DNA from: Acinetobacter terrestris
GTDB lineage: Bacteria > Pseudomonadota > Gammaproteobacteria > Pseudomonadales > Moraxellaceae
DNA: 64,000 bases
Direction of reading: 5' to 3'
NCBI RefSeq assembly: GCF_004331155.1
Contig: NZ_SJNZ01000005.1
Span: 1 to 64,000 of the forward strand
Part shown: piece after piece, positions 7,198 through 15,509 of the stretch
How positions within the stretch are numbered: position 1 is the first letter of the stretch
Layout of the letters: the number at the start of each line of letters is the position of its first letter
Notes under the pieces: generated by a model
Told to the model about the DNA's origin: nothing
Databases searched by the model: none
Seen by the model: the letters and a program-made list of their open reading frames with translations, nothing else
Made by a program: the position numbers and the translations under genes

Positions 7198-7260
7198 ATG
7201 CCCGACTTATTAAAAGCTGTTTGTAGAATAAATGTTAATCCACCTATTAAGAAATATTAA
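7198..7260 (+). CDS. Candidate 20-aa peptide with perfect ribosome binding site
   Basis: GGAGG followed by TTTAAT precedes an ATG that opens a 20-codon frame, MPDLLKAVCRINVNPPIKKY, ended by TAA. The binding site is among the best in the accessory region, but the frame is very short and no family is known. It may be the start of a gene truncated by a rearrangement, or a leader peptide. Confidence 0.3.
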   Translation: MPDLLKAVCRINVNPPIKKY

Positions 7261-7274
7261 ACTGGCGACTTAAT

Positions 7275-7400
7275 TTATTTATCTTTATCCATTGAATGAG
7301 GTGAAGTCGTTTTATCTTGTTGGGCAGTATCAGTATCGTGTTTCTGACATGCAGTTAAACCTAGCATTGCTACTAATCCCACTATCATGACTAATTTCAT
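7275..7400 (-). CDS. Small lipoprotein (41 aa)
   Basis: The frame from ATG 7400 to TAA 7275 gives a 41-residue prelipoprotein. A basic start and hydrophobic core are followed by a lipobox LTAC with the lipidated cysteine at residue 18. The mature part is a short, hydrophilic, Asp/Gln/Lys-rich tail of 24 residues. CAGGA lies about nine bases before the ATG. Such minimal lipoproteins resemble entericidin-like or other small envelope lipoproteins; no specific family is claimed. A similar small lipoprotein lies at 20887-21078. Confidence 0.6.
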   Translation of the reverse strand: MKLVMIVGLVAMLGLTACQKHDTDTAQQDKTTSPHSMDKDK

Positions 7401-7485
7401 TACTTATTATCCTGATGTTGCTTGAAAATTAATAATATAATAATTACTCAGTTACACCGTTTAACTTTTACTGCATAAATGTAAA

Positions 7486-7507
7486 AAGCCCATCTTTCGA
7501 TGAGCTT
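7486..7507 (-). terminator. Intrinsic terminator for the 7661 gene
   Basis: Minus-strand hairpin AAGCTCATC GAAA GATGGGCTT followed by TTTAC. It lies between the stop codon of the secreted protein gene at 7661 and the start of the small lipoprotein gene. Confidence 0.55.
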
Positions 7508-7660
7508 CTCAATTATGAATTTTATCTATACTTCAATCATTATAATAAAGAATTAACCACAGCTCGCATGGCTAATTTTTCTATTAACAGAAAAATAAGT
7601 TAACTTTAACTGCTGAATTTAAGGGTTTAAACATACCTGTATTATCCATCTCGACATTCA

Positions 7661-8251
7661 CTACTTGACCGGAATCATTAAGTGCTGGTACGGCGTTCCA
7701 GACCACATTACGTAGGGAACAGCGGTGTCCGGCTGAGTATTCTTAGGGTACATGTCGTAGAAGCGCGGTTCAGCACCGACGATCATGACATGGGGTCCAG
7801 TCTTGATCCATTGATTGCCAGCAGTGGGTTTCTTGGCATAGGGATCTACATTGCTGGCATCAGTACCCCCTGCAAGCATATACATAAAGCCGACGTTACC
7901 CACCGTAGGCGGTTTGTGAGTCATCCAGGCATCTGCCCACTCTAGGGCTGCCTTGTCCATACACATCGGGTCAGGACCTGGTGTAGTTGGATTGTCGGGC
8001 ATACAAGTAAAACCATTACTGCCTTGGCGCAAGGTGCGCATTTTGCCATCGGCACCTATAGCCATGATCGTGGCTGCTACGCCTACTTGTTTTGGCGCTG
8101 CACTCATTGCACTGCTGATGGCATTCTTATCGGCTGCCGAGGAAGTTCCCCCCGAGCTAGCTTTACCTGCCATGGGCTGGTCAGCTGCTAAAGCGGCGGA
8201 TGCAGACAGCGCAACCCATCCGGCGATAAGTAACACTTTGGGAAAATTCAT
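7661..8251 (-). CDS. Secreted hypothetical protein, GC-rich, probably acquired
   Basis: The chosen start (ATG 8251) follows AGGAGA at good spacing and begins a clear Sec signal peptide with a cleavage site near ALA-AD (about residue 22). A more upstream start at 8284 has no such support. The mature protein (about 174 residues) is predicted periplasmic. It has a low-complexity Ser/Ala/Gly start, many Pro and Met residues and two cysteines (TCMPDNP and DPMCMDK). The family is not recognised. Codons are much richer in G and C than those of its neighbours, which suggests horizontal transfer. Confidence 0.65.
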   Translation of the reverse strand: MNFPKVLLIAGWVALSASAALAADQPMAGKASSGGTSSAADKNAISSAMSAAPKQVGVAATIMAIGADGKMRTLRQGSNGFTCMPDNPTTPGPDPMCMDKAALEWADAWMTHKPPTVGNVGFMYMLAGGTDASNVDPYAKKPTAGNQWIKTGPHVMIVGAEPRFYDMYPKNTQPDTAVPYVMWSGTPYQHLMIPVK

Positions 8252-9056
8252 GGCACATTCTCCTTGAATCATAAGTGATAACACTTGAAATAAGCTGGCA
8301 CAGACCCGATTGCTTTTCAGCGCTATCTCTTTTAGGGGAGAAAATAAATCGGGGAAGAACAGTCTTTTAGGTTAGTCAAATTTATCGCTAATAGCTTTTC
8401 TAACCCGGACTGATTTGCTTACCCAAGCATTTACCTATCCAGTTTTTTTTGTTGCCACTATTGGACTTGAACACAGCAACTACCGAATTGACGCGGAATC
8501 AGTGGCAAAGCCTTTTGGGACAACAAGACGTACTTCTAATGATCTATTAGGGTTTCTACATTCATCAAGCTCATCAAGCGCGAATAGATACCAGATGCAC
8601 CTGTTAGGAACCTAGTAGCTAAATAGCTGACTCAAATACCATGAGGACGCAAGTTGTAGCATTCCTGCATATTCTCCGAATGGCAGAGTACATTTTTAAT
8701 GGTTAAGTGCGTTTTTAACGCCTCATTAAAGTTATACAGCCTATTTGTCAGAGAGCTAAAACAGCATGAAGCATAGCTATTATTAAATTAGTTAATTTTT
8801 AATCATATTTCATTATTACTTCAACCTGATGTACCACAATGCACAGATTTCATAACAAACAAAATTATTGGGACATAATAGATTACACAGCTAAAAAGCT
8901 ATATTGCGAAGGATTAAGTTAATATTTAACTGAATACGACAACTATTAAATAACGTATAAATATCCGCAAAATAATAGTTAACCTATTAATTCAAATAAA
9001 AATACATGATACAAGCTCGCATGTTGAGTTCAGCTTAATTATCTAAAGACATAAAA
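8252..9056. other. Long intergenic region with possible decayed coding sequence
   Basis: Between about 8400 and 8640 the base composition is more GC-rich than around it, and plus-strand frames read plausible protein (for example …TATTELTRNQWQSLLGQQDV… in one frame and an overlapping frame at 8415-8615 in another). None has a good start, so this looks like a decayed gene. The remainder (8650-9056) is AT-rich; a small palindrome GCGTT TTT AACGC lies near 8711. I see no further genes. Confidence 0.35.
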
Positions 9057-9057
9057 A

Positions 9058-9084
9058 AGCTTGATCACCTTAGAGTCAAGCCTT
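9058..9084 (-). terminator. Probable terminator below the VOC cassette
   Basis: Minus-strand hairpin AGGCTTGA / TCAAGCTT followed by TTTTT. It is the first such signal downstream of the cassette at 9248-9800. Confidence 0.5.
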
Positions 9085-9247
9085 TCCACCTTACAATTCA
9101 GTCATATGAACCAAGGATATCAACTGAAATCAACTCACAATCCATGAACTTAAAAGCTAGCTCGGCAATCCAAAATTGATGACATGTGCTATAAATCGAG
9201 TGATTGTTTAACTTCATTTATTTAAAAATAGCGGTTAAGTCAGGAGA

Positions 9248-9307
9248 ACTAAACATTACAATTAAACTGCACAGCAGAGCGACATCGACTTAAATGAATT
9301 GTTAGAT
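9248..9307 (-). other. Integron attC recombination site (59-base element)
   Basis: Read on the minus strand, the 60 bp begin with the core ATCTAAC (consensus RYYYAAC) followed by AATTCATTTAAGTCG. They end …GCAGTTTAATTG, TAAT and the degenerate second core GTTTAGT (consensus GTTRRRY). Order, spacing and length match the aadA-type attC sites of class 1 integron cassettes, whose left end is TCTAACAATTCATTCAAG. It starts 11 bases inside the end region of the VOC gene (the stop is at 9318), exactly where an attC sits in a cassette. The second core deviates at one position, so recombination may be weakened. Confidence 0.8.
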
Positions 9308-9317
9308 CACCCCTTTC

Positions 9318-9800
9318 TCAACCACGGAATGCAGCCTCAATTGCGGAAATATCGATTTTCTTCATTGTCATCATTGCATCAAATGCTCGTTTAGCGGCTG
9401 CACGGTCAGGACTTGTGAATGCTTTGGTTAGGGCGACCGGTGTAATTTGCCAAGAGATACCCCATTTATCTTTGCACCAACCACACTCACTCTCCTGACC
9501 ACTGTTACCAACGATCGCATTCCAGTAACGATCCGTTTCTTCTTGGTCTTCGGTCGCAACCTGAAACGAGAATGCTTCGTTGTGCTTGAACGCAGGCCCA
9601 CCGTTAAGCCCAATACAAGGAATGCCCATGACAGTAAACTCGACTGTGATGATGTCGCCTTCTTTTCCGGATGGATAATCTCCGGGAGCAGCTACTACTG
9701 CGCCAATAGATGAATTCGGAAACGTCTCGGCGTAAAATCGTGCAGCGCCCTCGGCGTCGTTATCGTACCAAAGGCATATCGTATTTTTTGCAATATTCAT
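9318..9800 (-). CDS. VOC-superfamily (PhnB / 3-dmu-9_3-mt type) protein, integron cassette gene
   Basis: The 160-residue protein belongs to the vicinal-oxygen-chelate fold group annotated as PhnB-like or 3-demethylubiquinone-methyltransferase-like. Marks are a start of the type CLWYDNDAEGAARFYAETFP, GDIITVEFTVMGIPCIGLNG, the segment CGWCKDKWGISWQITP and a C-terminal AAFRG. The true substrate of this family is generally unknown. AGAGGT precedes the ATG and is itself part of a CTCTC-AACA-GAGAG hairpin. An attC site follows the stop, so this is a gene cassette, oriented as cassettes are. No integrase gene is in the window. Confidence 0.8.
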   Translation of the reverse strand: MNIAKNTICLWYDNDAEGAARFYAETFPNSSIGAVVAAPGDYPSGKEGDIITVEFTVMGIPCIGLNGGPAFKHNEAFSFQVATEDQEETDRYWNAIVGNSGQESECGWCKDKWGISWQITPVALTKAFTSPDRAAAKRAFDAMMTMKKIDISAIEAAFRG

Positions 9801-10416
9801 GATTTCACCTCTCTGTTGAGAGCAGGATTAGGTTATTCGGTATAATGGCAACGCGCCCCGTATATCAATCTCACTAAGATATTCGGTACCTTTTTATATT
9901 TAACTAAAAATTGGAACAGACCTATTTCATAATTGTATTATTATTGATTTGAATATATTTCTTAGTGATCAAAACTATCGCTTTTCGTAGTGTTTAACAG
10001 AAAGATTTATTGATCAAAAAGTATTTAATATACTAATTTATAAAAAATCATTAACTTAGTAAGGCTATAAAATTCAATTACTAAGGATTCATTCACCTCT
10101 ATAATTCAAAAATGAATAAGCCAGCATCTGGATTTACCGTACCCACCAGTTAGTCATATTTCGATAGCCTTAGCCTTATTGCACCATTTCAATCGATAAT
10201 CCAATGATGCTCACTCTATTTGACTATTCTTACAGTAATGGAATTGTATAAACTTCCTTAAAAATGGAAATTTAATTTATTTTGAGAAGGGGAAGTTAAT
10301 CAAGTTCATAAATAATTAAACTTATATTCTTATTAGATTTTTAACCCTTACTTAACCCTTATTTTATTAATTTTAAAAGTATTAAAAGAAAGTTTTCTTT
10401 TTTTACACCCAATAAA
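9801..10416. other. AT-rich intergenic region between cassette and ssrA
   Basis: No supported gene. A short direct repeat (TATTCGGTA) occurs at about 9835 and 9880, and GGGGCGCGTTGCC near 9850-9865 on the minus strand could be the upstream edge of the cassette, but it does not fit the core consensus well. A 13-codon frame from 10112 (MNKPASGFTVPTS) has no ribosome binding site. Confidence 0.4.
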
Positions 10417-10452
10417 AAAGCCTTTAAACATTGAGTTTAAAGGCTTTTTTAG
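10417..10452 (-). terminator. Terminator of ssrA
   Basis: A long perfect stem, AAAAAGCCTTTAAAC with GTTTAAAGGCTTTTT, lies about 30 bp past the CCA end of tmRNA. Confidence 0.85.
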
Positions 10453-10481
10453 ATTCCGATGGATTGCTTCGGAAAGAATTT

Positions 10482-10840
10482 TGGTGGAGGTGGCGGGAGT
10501 TGAACCCGCGTCCGCCAGCATTACGCTCGAGAATACTACATGCTTAGATATCGTCTATTGTTTTAACTCTTTGTGACCCGACGAACAGGGTACAAATCGC
10601 GATCCTCTTAATTTAGTACAAAGCCCCGAGGCTTGACTTTATACGGCCTTGTGTGCGTGCGCTTCAGTCGGTCTCTCTAACCACAAGTATTCGGAGAGGC
10701 GGACAAGCTGCCCTTAGGCAGCTAGAGCGTATGATTCGTCGTTTGCGACTAAAAAATGCAAATTTGATTTACGAGAGAAAATGCGCTCTCGGCATGCATC
10801 TATGAGTTTCATCACCAGCGTCGAAGCCAGAAACACCCCC
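10482..10840 (-). ncRNA. ssrA: tmRNA
   Basis: The minus strand begins GGGGGTGTTTCTGGCTTCGA and ends with the tRNA-like T arm GGTTCAACTCCCGCC and CCA. The start and end pair to form the alanine tRNA-like domain. The tag reading frame at 10714-10746 encodes ANDESYALAA and ends in TAA, matching Acinetobacter-type tags that end in ALAA, the proteolysis signal. tmRNA rescues stalled ribosomes with SmpB (not in this window). A -10-like TATGAT lies about 13 bp before the 5' end. Confidence 0.95.
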
Positions 10841-10971
10841 AAAGTACAAAGCGATCATAGCATAAATGTTAAAAATTACGACCTCTTTTCTAAACATTTA
10901 CACAACTAGATGCGCTTAATTACATTATTGCGCTAATATTTTACTTTTCAAGTCGATTAAAAGAAAAAATT

Positions 10972-12456
10972 ATGAGCTATTTACTTGCACTCGATCAGGG
11001 AACCACTTCTAGTCGGGCGATTATTTTCAATGAACATGGACAAGTGCAGGCAACCGCTCAACGTGAAATCCATATCAAGACACCGCATTCGGGCTGGGTG
11101 GAACAAGATGCCCAAGAAATCTGGACGACACAAATTGCTGTGGTGCAACAAGCACTCGCCTCTGCCCGCATTCTTGCCAAAGACATTAAAGCCATTGGGC
11201 TGACCAATCAGCGAGAAACCACCGTTATTTGGGATAAACGAAATAGCAAGCCACTCGCCCCTGCCATTATCTGGCAAGATCGCCGTGCAACCGAATGGTG
11301 TAACCAGCTCACACAACAAAATTTGCAGGATAAAATTCAGCATAAAACAGGTTTACGCATAGACCCCTATTTCAGTGCTGGAAAATTGGTGTGGTTACTG
11401 GAAAATGTAAATGGCTTACGCGCTCTTGCCGAACAAGGACATATGGCTTTTGGTACGGTCGATAGCTGGCTGATGTGGAACTTAACCCAAGGTGCTGAAC
11501 ATGTGATTGAAGCCAGCAATGCGTCACGTACCATGCTGATGAATCTGCAAACTCAAACGTGGGATGAAGAACTGCTTGAGCTGTTTAATATCCCCCGTTC
11601 CGTTTTACCCGAAATCATTTCCTCAGATAGCTATGTTGCCGACACCGCCACCGGTTTGCTCGGTGCCAATATCCCGATTACCGGTATTTTGGGCGATCAG
11701 CAATCTGCGCTTTTTGGTCAATCTTGCTTTGATGTAGGCACAGCGAAAAATACTTACGGTACCGGTTGCTTCATGCTGTTTAATACCGGCCATCAAGTTC
11801 AGTTTAGTCAAAACAAATTAATCAGCACACTTGCATGGCAATGCCACGATCAAACCACTTATGCACTGGAAGGCAGCGTGTTTATGGCTGGTGCCATCGT
11901 GCAATGGCTGCGTGATGGTTTAGGGATTATTCAAACTAGTAGCGAAGTGGAAAAACTGGCTTGCCAAGTGAATGATACCGACGGCGTGGTGCTTGTGCCT
12001 GCCTTTACCGGACTGGGTGCGCCGCATTGGGACAGTGATGCTAGGGCGCTACTTTGCGGAATGTCTCGAGGAACCAACAAAGCCCATATTGCCCGTGCAG
12101 CATTGGAATCAATTGCTTTTCAGGTGTCCGATGTGCTCACCGCAATGCAATCCGACATTGCCCATCCGTTGAAAGAATTACGGGTAGATGGTGGTGCCAG
12201 TCGCAATGATATGCTGATGCAATTCCAGGCCGATATTCTCAATGTTCCGGTACTGCGCCCGAAAATGCTGGAATCGACTGCATGGGGTGCAGCGGCGATG
12301 GCAGGTTTAAAAGCCGGTGTATTTTCCAGCTTGTCAGAGGTTTCCGAATCTTGGCAGTTAGATCGTGCATTTGAACCGAATATGCAGGCGGATCAGCGTC
12401 AAAGCCGTTTGAATCAGTGGCAAACCGCTTTAAAACGGACACGGTCAGATATATAA
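10972..12456 (+). CDS. glpK: Glycerol kinase
   Basis: The 494-residue product is a full-length FGGY-family kinase that phosphorylates glycerol to glycerol 3-phosphate with ATP in the cytoplasm. The N-terminal phosphate-binding signature LALDQGTTSSRAIIF is at residues 4-18. The glycerol-contact segment (IIWQDRR) and the C-terminal ATP-domain segment (ELRVDGGASRNDMLMQFQAD) are in place. The ATG lies in an A-rich stretch with a weak ribosome binding site. No glpF or glpD is adjacent, so the gene stands alone here, ended by a strong terminator. Confidence 0.95.
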   Translation: MSYLLALDQGTTSSRAIIFNEHGQVQATAQREIHIKTPHSGWVEQDAQEIWTTQIAVVQQALASARILAKDIKAIGLTNQRETTVIWDKRNSKPLAPAIIWQDRRATEWCNQLTQQNLQDKIQHKTGLRIDPYFSAGKLVWLLENVNGLRALAEQGHMAFGTVDSWLMWNLTQGAEHVIEASNASRTMLMNLQTQTWDEELLELFNIPRSVLPEIISSDSYVADTATGLLGANIPITGILGDQQSALFGQSCFDVGTAKNTYGTGCFMLFNTGHQVQFSQNKLISTLAWQCHDQTTYALEGSVFMAGAIVQWLRDGLGIIQTSSEVEKLACQVNDTDGVVLVPAFTGLGAPHWDSDARALLCGMSRGTNKAHIARAALESIAFQVSDVLTAMQSDIAHPLKELRVDGGASRNDMLMQFQADILNVPVLRPKMLESTAWGAAAMAGLKAGVFSSLSEVSESWQLDRAFEPNMQADQRQSRLNQWQTALKRTRSDI

Positions 12457-12482
12457 AACTTAACTGCAATATTCCTGATTAT

Positions 12483-12513
12483 AAAAAAAGCCGCTGAATT
12501 TAGCGGCTTTTTT
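12483..12513. terminator. Bidirectional terminator between glpK and emrB-like gene
   Basis: AAAAAAAGCCGCT and AGCGGCTTTTTT form a long stem around GAATTT, serving both converging genes. Confidence 0.85.
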
Positions 12514-12532
12514 ATGTCTTAGATGATGAGCA

Positions 12533-14065
12533 TTAATGCGCGTGACCACCGCCACCCATACCCAGTTTGGGCCTTGGCGCAAGCCAAACAATCAATGCAG
12601 CAAAAACAAAGACCATCGCTAAAATTAAAAACACATGATTGGCAGAGAGCGTTAATGCCTCTTTATCCACCAGACTGGATATATAGCCCAGCGCACCTTC
12701 TGAACTCATGCCACTTTGCATCAGGGTATTCTGAACTTCATCTACATGTAAGTTGGAAACCATCTCACTACGGGCAACTTTAGTGTGGTCATCCCACAAC
12801 GTTACGGCAATAGAAGCACCGATTGCCCCAGCCATGGTACGCAGGAAGTTCATTAAGCCGGCAGCGGATGCCATTTCATGTGACTGCACCGACGCCAATG
12901 CCATATTCGACAAAGGAATAAAGAAAAATGGCACCGCAAAACCTTGCAGAATTTGTGGCCATGCCAATGCCATAAAATCGGAATCGGTGGTCCAGAATGC
13001 ACGCATCAAGGTCACTGCGGCCAAAAGACTTAAACCAAAACTGGCTAAAATCCGCTGGTCATATTTGGTCGCCATTTTCGCCACAATCGGTGACATCAGC
13101 AAACTGCCAAAACCCATGGTTGCAGTGAGATAACCGGCCCATGTTGCGGTATATCCCAAGTTGATTTGCACCCACTGCGGAATCAGGACAATACTGGAGA
13201 AAAATGCCCCAAAGGCAAAGGCCAAAGACAATACCGAGAAGGTAAAGCCGCGATATCTAAAAATCTGAATATTGACCACAGGATGCTGTTCGGTCAGCTC
13301 CCAGATAATAAACAGGACTAACCCGACGACGGTAATCACCGCCAAGATACAAATAAAAGTACTGTTAAACCAGTCATTTTCATGACCAAGATCAAGCATC
13401 AACTGCAATGCGCCAATCCATAAAATCAGCAAAAACAGCCCAATGGTATCAATCCTGATTTTTGAAATTAAAGTTTCTGCCGGTTTTAATAAGCGTAATG
13501 CGGCAATCGCACAGAAAATTCCGACGGGAATATTGATAAAGAAAATCCAGTGCCAGGACAGGTTATCACTGATCGAGCCGCCTAAAATCGGACCCAGAAT
13601 CGGGCCAACGACTGTGGTCATTGCCCACATTCCCATGGCTTGAGATTGCTTTTCCGGAGGGAAAATACGCATCAGCAAGGTCTGACTGAGCGGCATGATT
13701 GGCCCGCCAAACAGACCTTGTCCGATCCGGCAGAAGACCAGCATTTCCAGACTGCTGGATAATCCACAAAGAACGGAAAAAACCGTAAAGCCAATCAGGC
13801 TGATCACAAACAGTCGCACCGCACCAAAGCGCCCTGCGAGCCATCCGGTTAGCGGAACGCAAATTGCTTCTGCAACCGCATACGAGGTAATGACCCAAGT
13901 CCCTTGCGAACTGGACACCGCCAGACTGCCGGTAATATGCGGCACTGAAACATTGGCAATGGTCATATCCAGAACCACCATAAAGTTGGCCAAAGCCAAC
14001 ACAAAGGCAGCAAGGATCAGGCGGCCCCCTTTCAGGTCGCCAAATGGTAGGTAATTATTATTCAT
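12533..14065 (-). CDS. emrB: EmrB/QacA-type drug efflux transporter (MFS, DHA2 family)
   Basis: The 510-residue protein has about 14 membrane segments and the DHA2 hallmarks: motif A-like GWLAGRFGAVRLF near residue 77 and motif C-like VVGPILGPILGGSI near residue 152. It is the inner-membrane proton/drug antiporter of a tripartite pump. It starts six bases after the stop of the HlyD-type gene upstream, so the two are one operon. A His/Gly-rich C terminus (GMGGGGHAH) is unusual but probably disordered. The gene symbol is by family; the drug range is unknown. Confidence 0.85.
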   Translation of the reverse strand: MNNNYLPFGDLKGGRLILAAFVLALANFMVVLDMTIANVSVPHITGSLAVSSSQGTWVITSYAVAEAICVPLTGWLAGRFGAVRLFVISLIGFTVFSVLCGLSSSLEMLVFCRIGQGLFGGPIMPLSQTLLMRIFPPEKQSQAMGMWAMTTVVGPILGPILGGSISDNLSWHWIFFINIPVGIFCAIAALRLLKPAETLISKIRIDTIGLFLLILWIGALQLMLDLGHENDWFNSTFICILAVITVVGLVLFIIWELTEQHPVVNIQIFRYRGFTFSVLSLAFAFGAFFSSIVLIPQWVQINLGYTATWAGYLTATMGFGSLLMSPIVAKMATKYDQRILASFGLSLLAAVTLMRAFWTTDSDFMALAWPQILQGFAVPFFFIPLSNMALASVQSHEMASAAGLMNFLRTMAGAIGASIAVTLWDDHTKVARSEMVSNLHVDEVQNTLMQSGMSSEGALGYISSLVDKEALTLSANHVFLILAMVFVFAALIVWLAPRPKLGMGGGGHAH

Positions 14066-14071
14066 CAGCCA

Positions 14072-15223
14072 CTACTTCGAAGCGAGGTTGATTTTCGCTT
14101 CCATCGACAAGCCTACGCGTAATGGATGTTCAGCCAGTTCTTTAGGATCAAGGGCAATACGCACCGGTAAACGCTGAACCACTTTAATCCAGTTACCGGT
14201 CGCATTTTGTGCAGGAATTAAGGCAAATGCGGAACCTGTACCACCTGAAAATCCAACCACTGTGCCGTGAAACTCAACATCATCGCCATATAGGTCAGAA
14301 GTAAGCGTAGCTTTCTGCCCGGCTTGTACTTTTGCCAGCTGGCTTTCTTTAAAGTTGGCATCGACATAGAGTTTATTAATCGGCACCAGCATCATTAATA
14401 CAGTACCTGCGGCAACACGCTGTCCAACCTGAATATTTCGACGCGCAATCACACCATCAAACGGCGCTTTAATTTCGGTGCGTTCCAGATCAAGCATTGC
14501 CTGTTTCAATTTTGCCTGAGCAATCAGTACATCTGGTGTTGAGGTTTCATTACTGCCACGAATTAAGGCTTCATTTGCAGCCAAAGTACTTTGCGCCGCT
14601 TTTTGACTGGATTGTGCTTGAGCCAATCCAGCTTTCGCCAAATCCAGTCCGGCCTGAGCATTATTCACGGCACTTTGTGCAGTGCTGAGTTCTTCTTTAG
14701 AAATCGCCCCTGAAGCACTGAGCTGTTTACGACGCGCCAAATCATCCTGTGCTTTATTCAGCTCGGCTTGTGCTTTAGCCACCTGAGCCTCTGCACTATG
14801 AATACCGTCATCACTGACAAAAACTTGCGAATTTAATGCACTGCTATTGGCTTGAGTCTGCTTGTATTGACGTTTTGCTTTCATCAATTCTGCTTGCGCC
14901 TGCGCAAGCGCAATTTCTGCATCACGATTGTCTACACGAACCAGGACATCGCCCTGTTTGACCTGCTGCGTATCGCTGACCAGTACCTGCCCGACCTGAC
15001 CATTCACCATGGAGGTAATGGATGCGGTTTCTGCACCGACATAGGCATTATCGGTAGTGACTGAACGATTCAAAAATAACGCCCAGATTGCATACAAGAT
15101 CACTGCAATAATAAAGATTAACGCGACCAGGCTTAAGGCTTTCTTGCGTTTTGTTTTTGCAGTAGTGTCTGAAATTTCTATGTCTGGTTGTGTTTCGGGC
15201 AGGGTATTTTGCGCATCTGTCAT
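14072..15223 (-). CDS. emrA: EmrA-type membrane fusion protein (HlyD family)
   Basis: The 383-residue protein has one N-terminal membrane anchor (about residues 30-52) after a charged cytoplasmic tail. Next come the lipoyl-like half-motif (…SMVNGQVGQVLVSDTQQVKQ), a long Ala/Gln-rich coiled-coil hairpin (about 105-215), the second lipoyl half (KAPFDGVIARRNIQVGQRV) and a beta-barrel. It would link the EmrB-type transporter to an outer-membrane channel across the periplasm. TTAGGAAT precedes the ATG. A TTGACA-like element and the imperfect palindrome GACA-N5-TGTC upstream could hold promoter and operator. Confidence 0.88.
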   Translation of the reverse strand: MTDAQNTLPETQPDIEISDTTAKTKRKKALSLVALIFIIAVILYAIWALFLNRSVTTDNAYVGAETASITSMVNGQVGQVLVSDTQQVKQGDVLVRVDNRDAEIALAQAQAELMKAKRQYKQTQANSSALNSQVFVSDDGIHSAEAQVAKAQAELNKAQDDLARRKQLSASGAISKEELSTAQSAVNNAQAGLDLAKAGLAQAQSSQKAAQSTLAANEALIRGSNETSTPDVLIAQAKLKQAMLDLERTEIKAPFDGVIARRNIQVGQRVAAGTVLMMLVPINKLYVDANFKESQLAKVQAGQKATLTSDLYGDDVEFHGTVVGFSGGTGSAFALIPAQNATGNWIKVVQRLPVRIALDPKELAEHPLRVGLSMEAKINLASK

Positions 15224-15430
15224 CGATTATTCCTAAATCCAACAGACTTGGTCACTACACATCATAGCTGCCGTTCTGATTAATCGAGACGAACCGCTAT
15301 GCAAGACAATGAATGTCAGAAGATGGTGTCAATGAGAAAGTCATTTTTTCTTTAAATATTGCTACGCATTTTAATAACAAAAAATCATGATGCGATAATA
15401 AAAATGTAACTCGCCAGTCTTTAAAAATGA

Positions 15431-15462
15431 ATTCGGCACTGAATTTTCATTCAATGCCGAAT
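15431..15462 (-). terminator. Terminator of the thioesterase gene
   Basis: ATTCGGCA-C-TGAAT TTTC ATTCA-A-TGCCGAAT forms a long stem with one mismatch, followed on the minus strand by TCATTTTT. Confidence 0.65.
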
Positions 15463-15509
15463 AAACAGGTTCTTTGCGCTGGTTTTAGCACACTGACCTT
15501 AAAGCCAAC

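Noticed and set aside
8415..8615. Plus-strand frame of 66 codons
   Set aside because: No ribosome binding site; another frame in the same place reads equally well, so this is more likely a decayed gene than an intact one.
9835..9870. Second attC or attI at the upstream edge of the VOC cassette
   Set aside because: GGGGCGCGTTGCC resembles an attC end only superficially; the GTTRRRY core is not matched and no paired core was found.
1..10481. Integrative island with duplicated ssrA end
   Set aside because: No second copy of the ssrA 3' end and no integrase gene was seen in the window.
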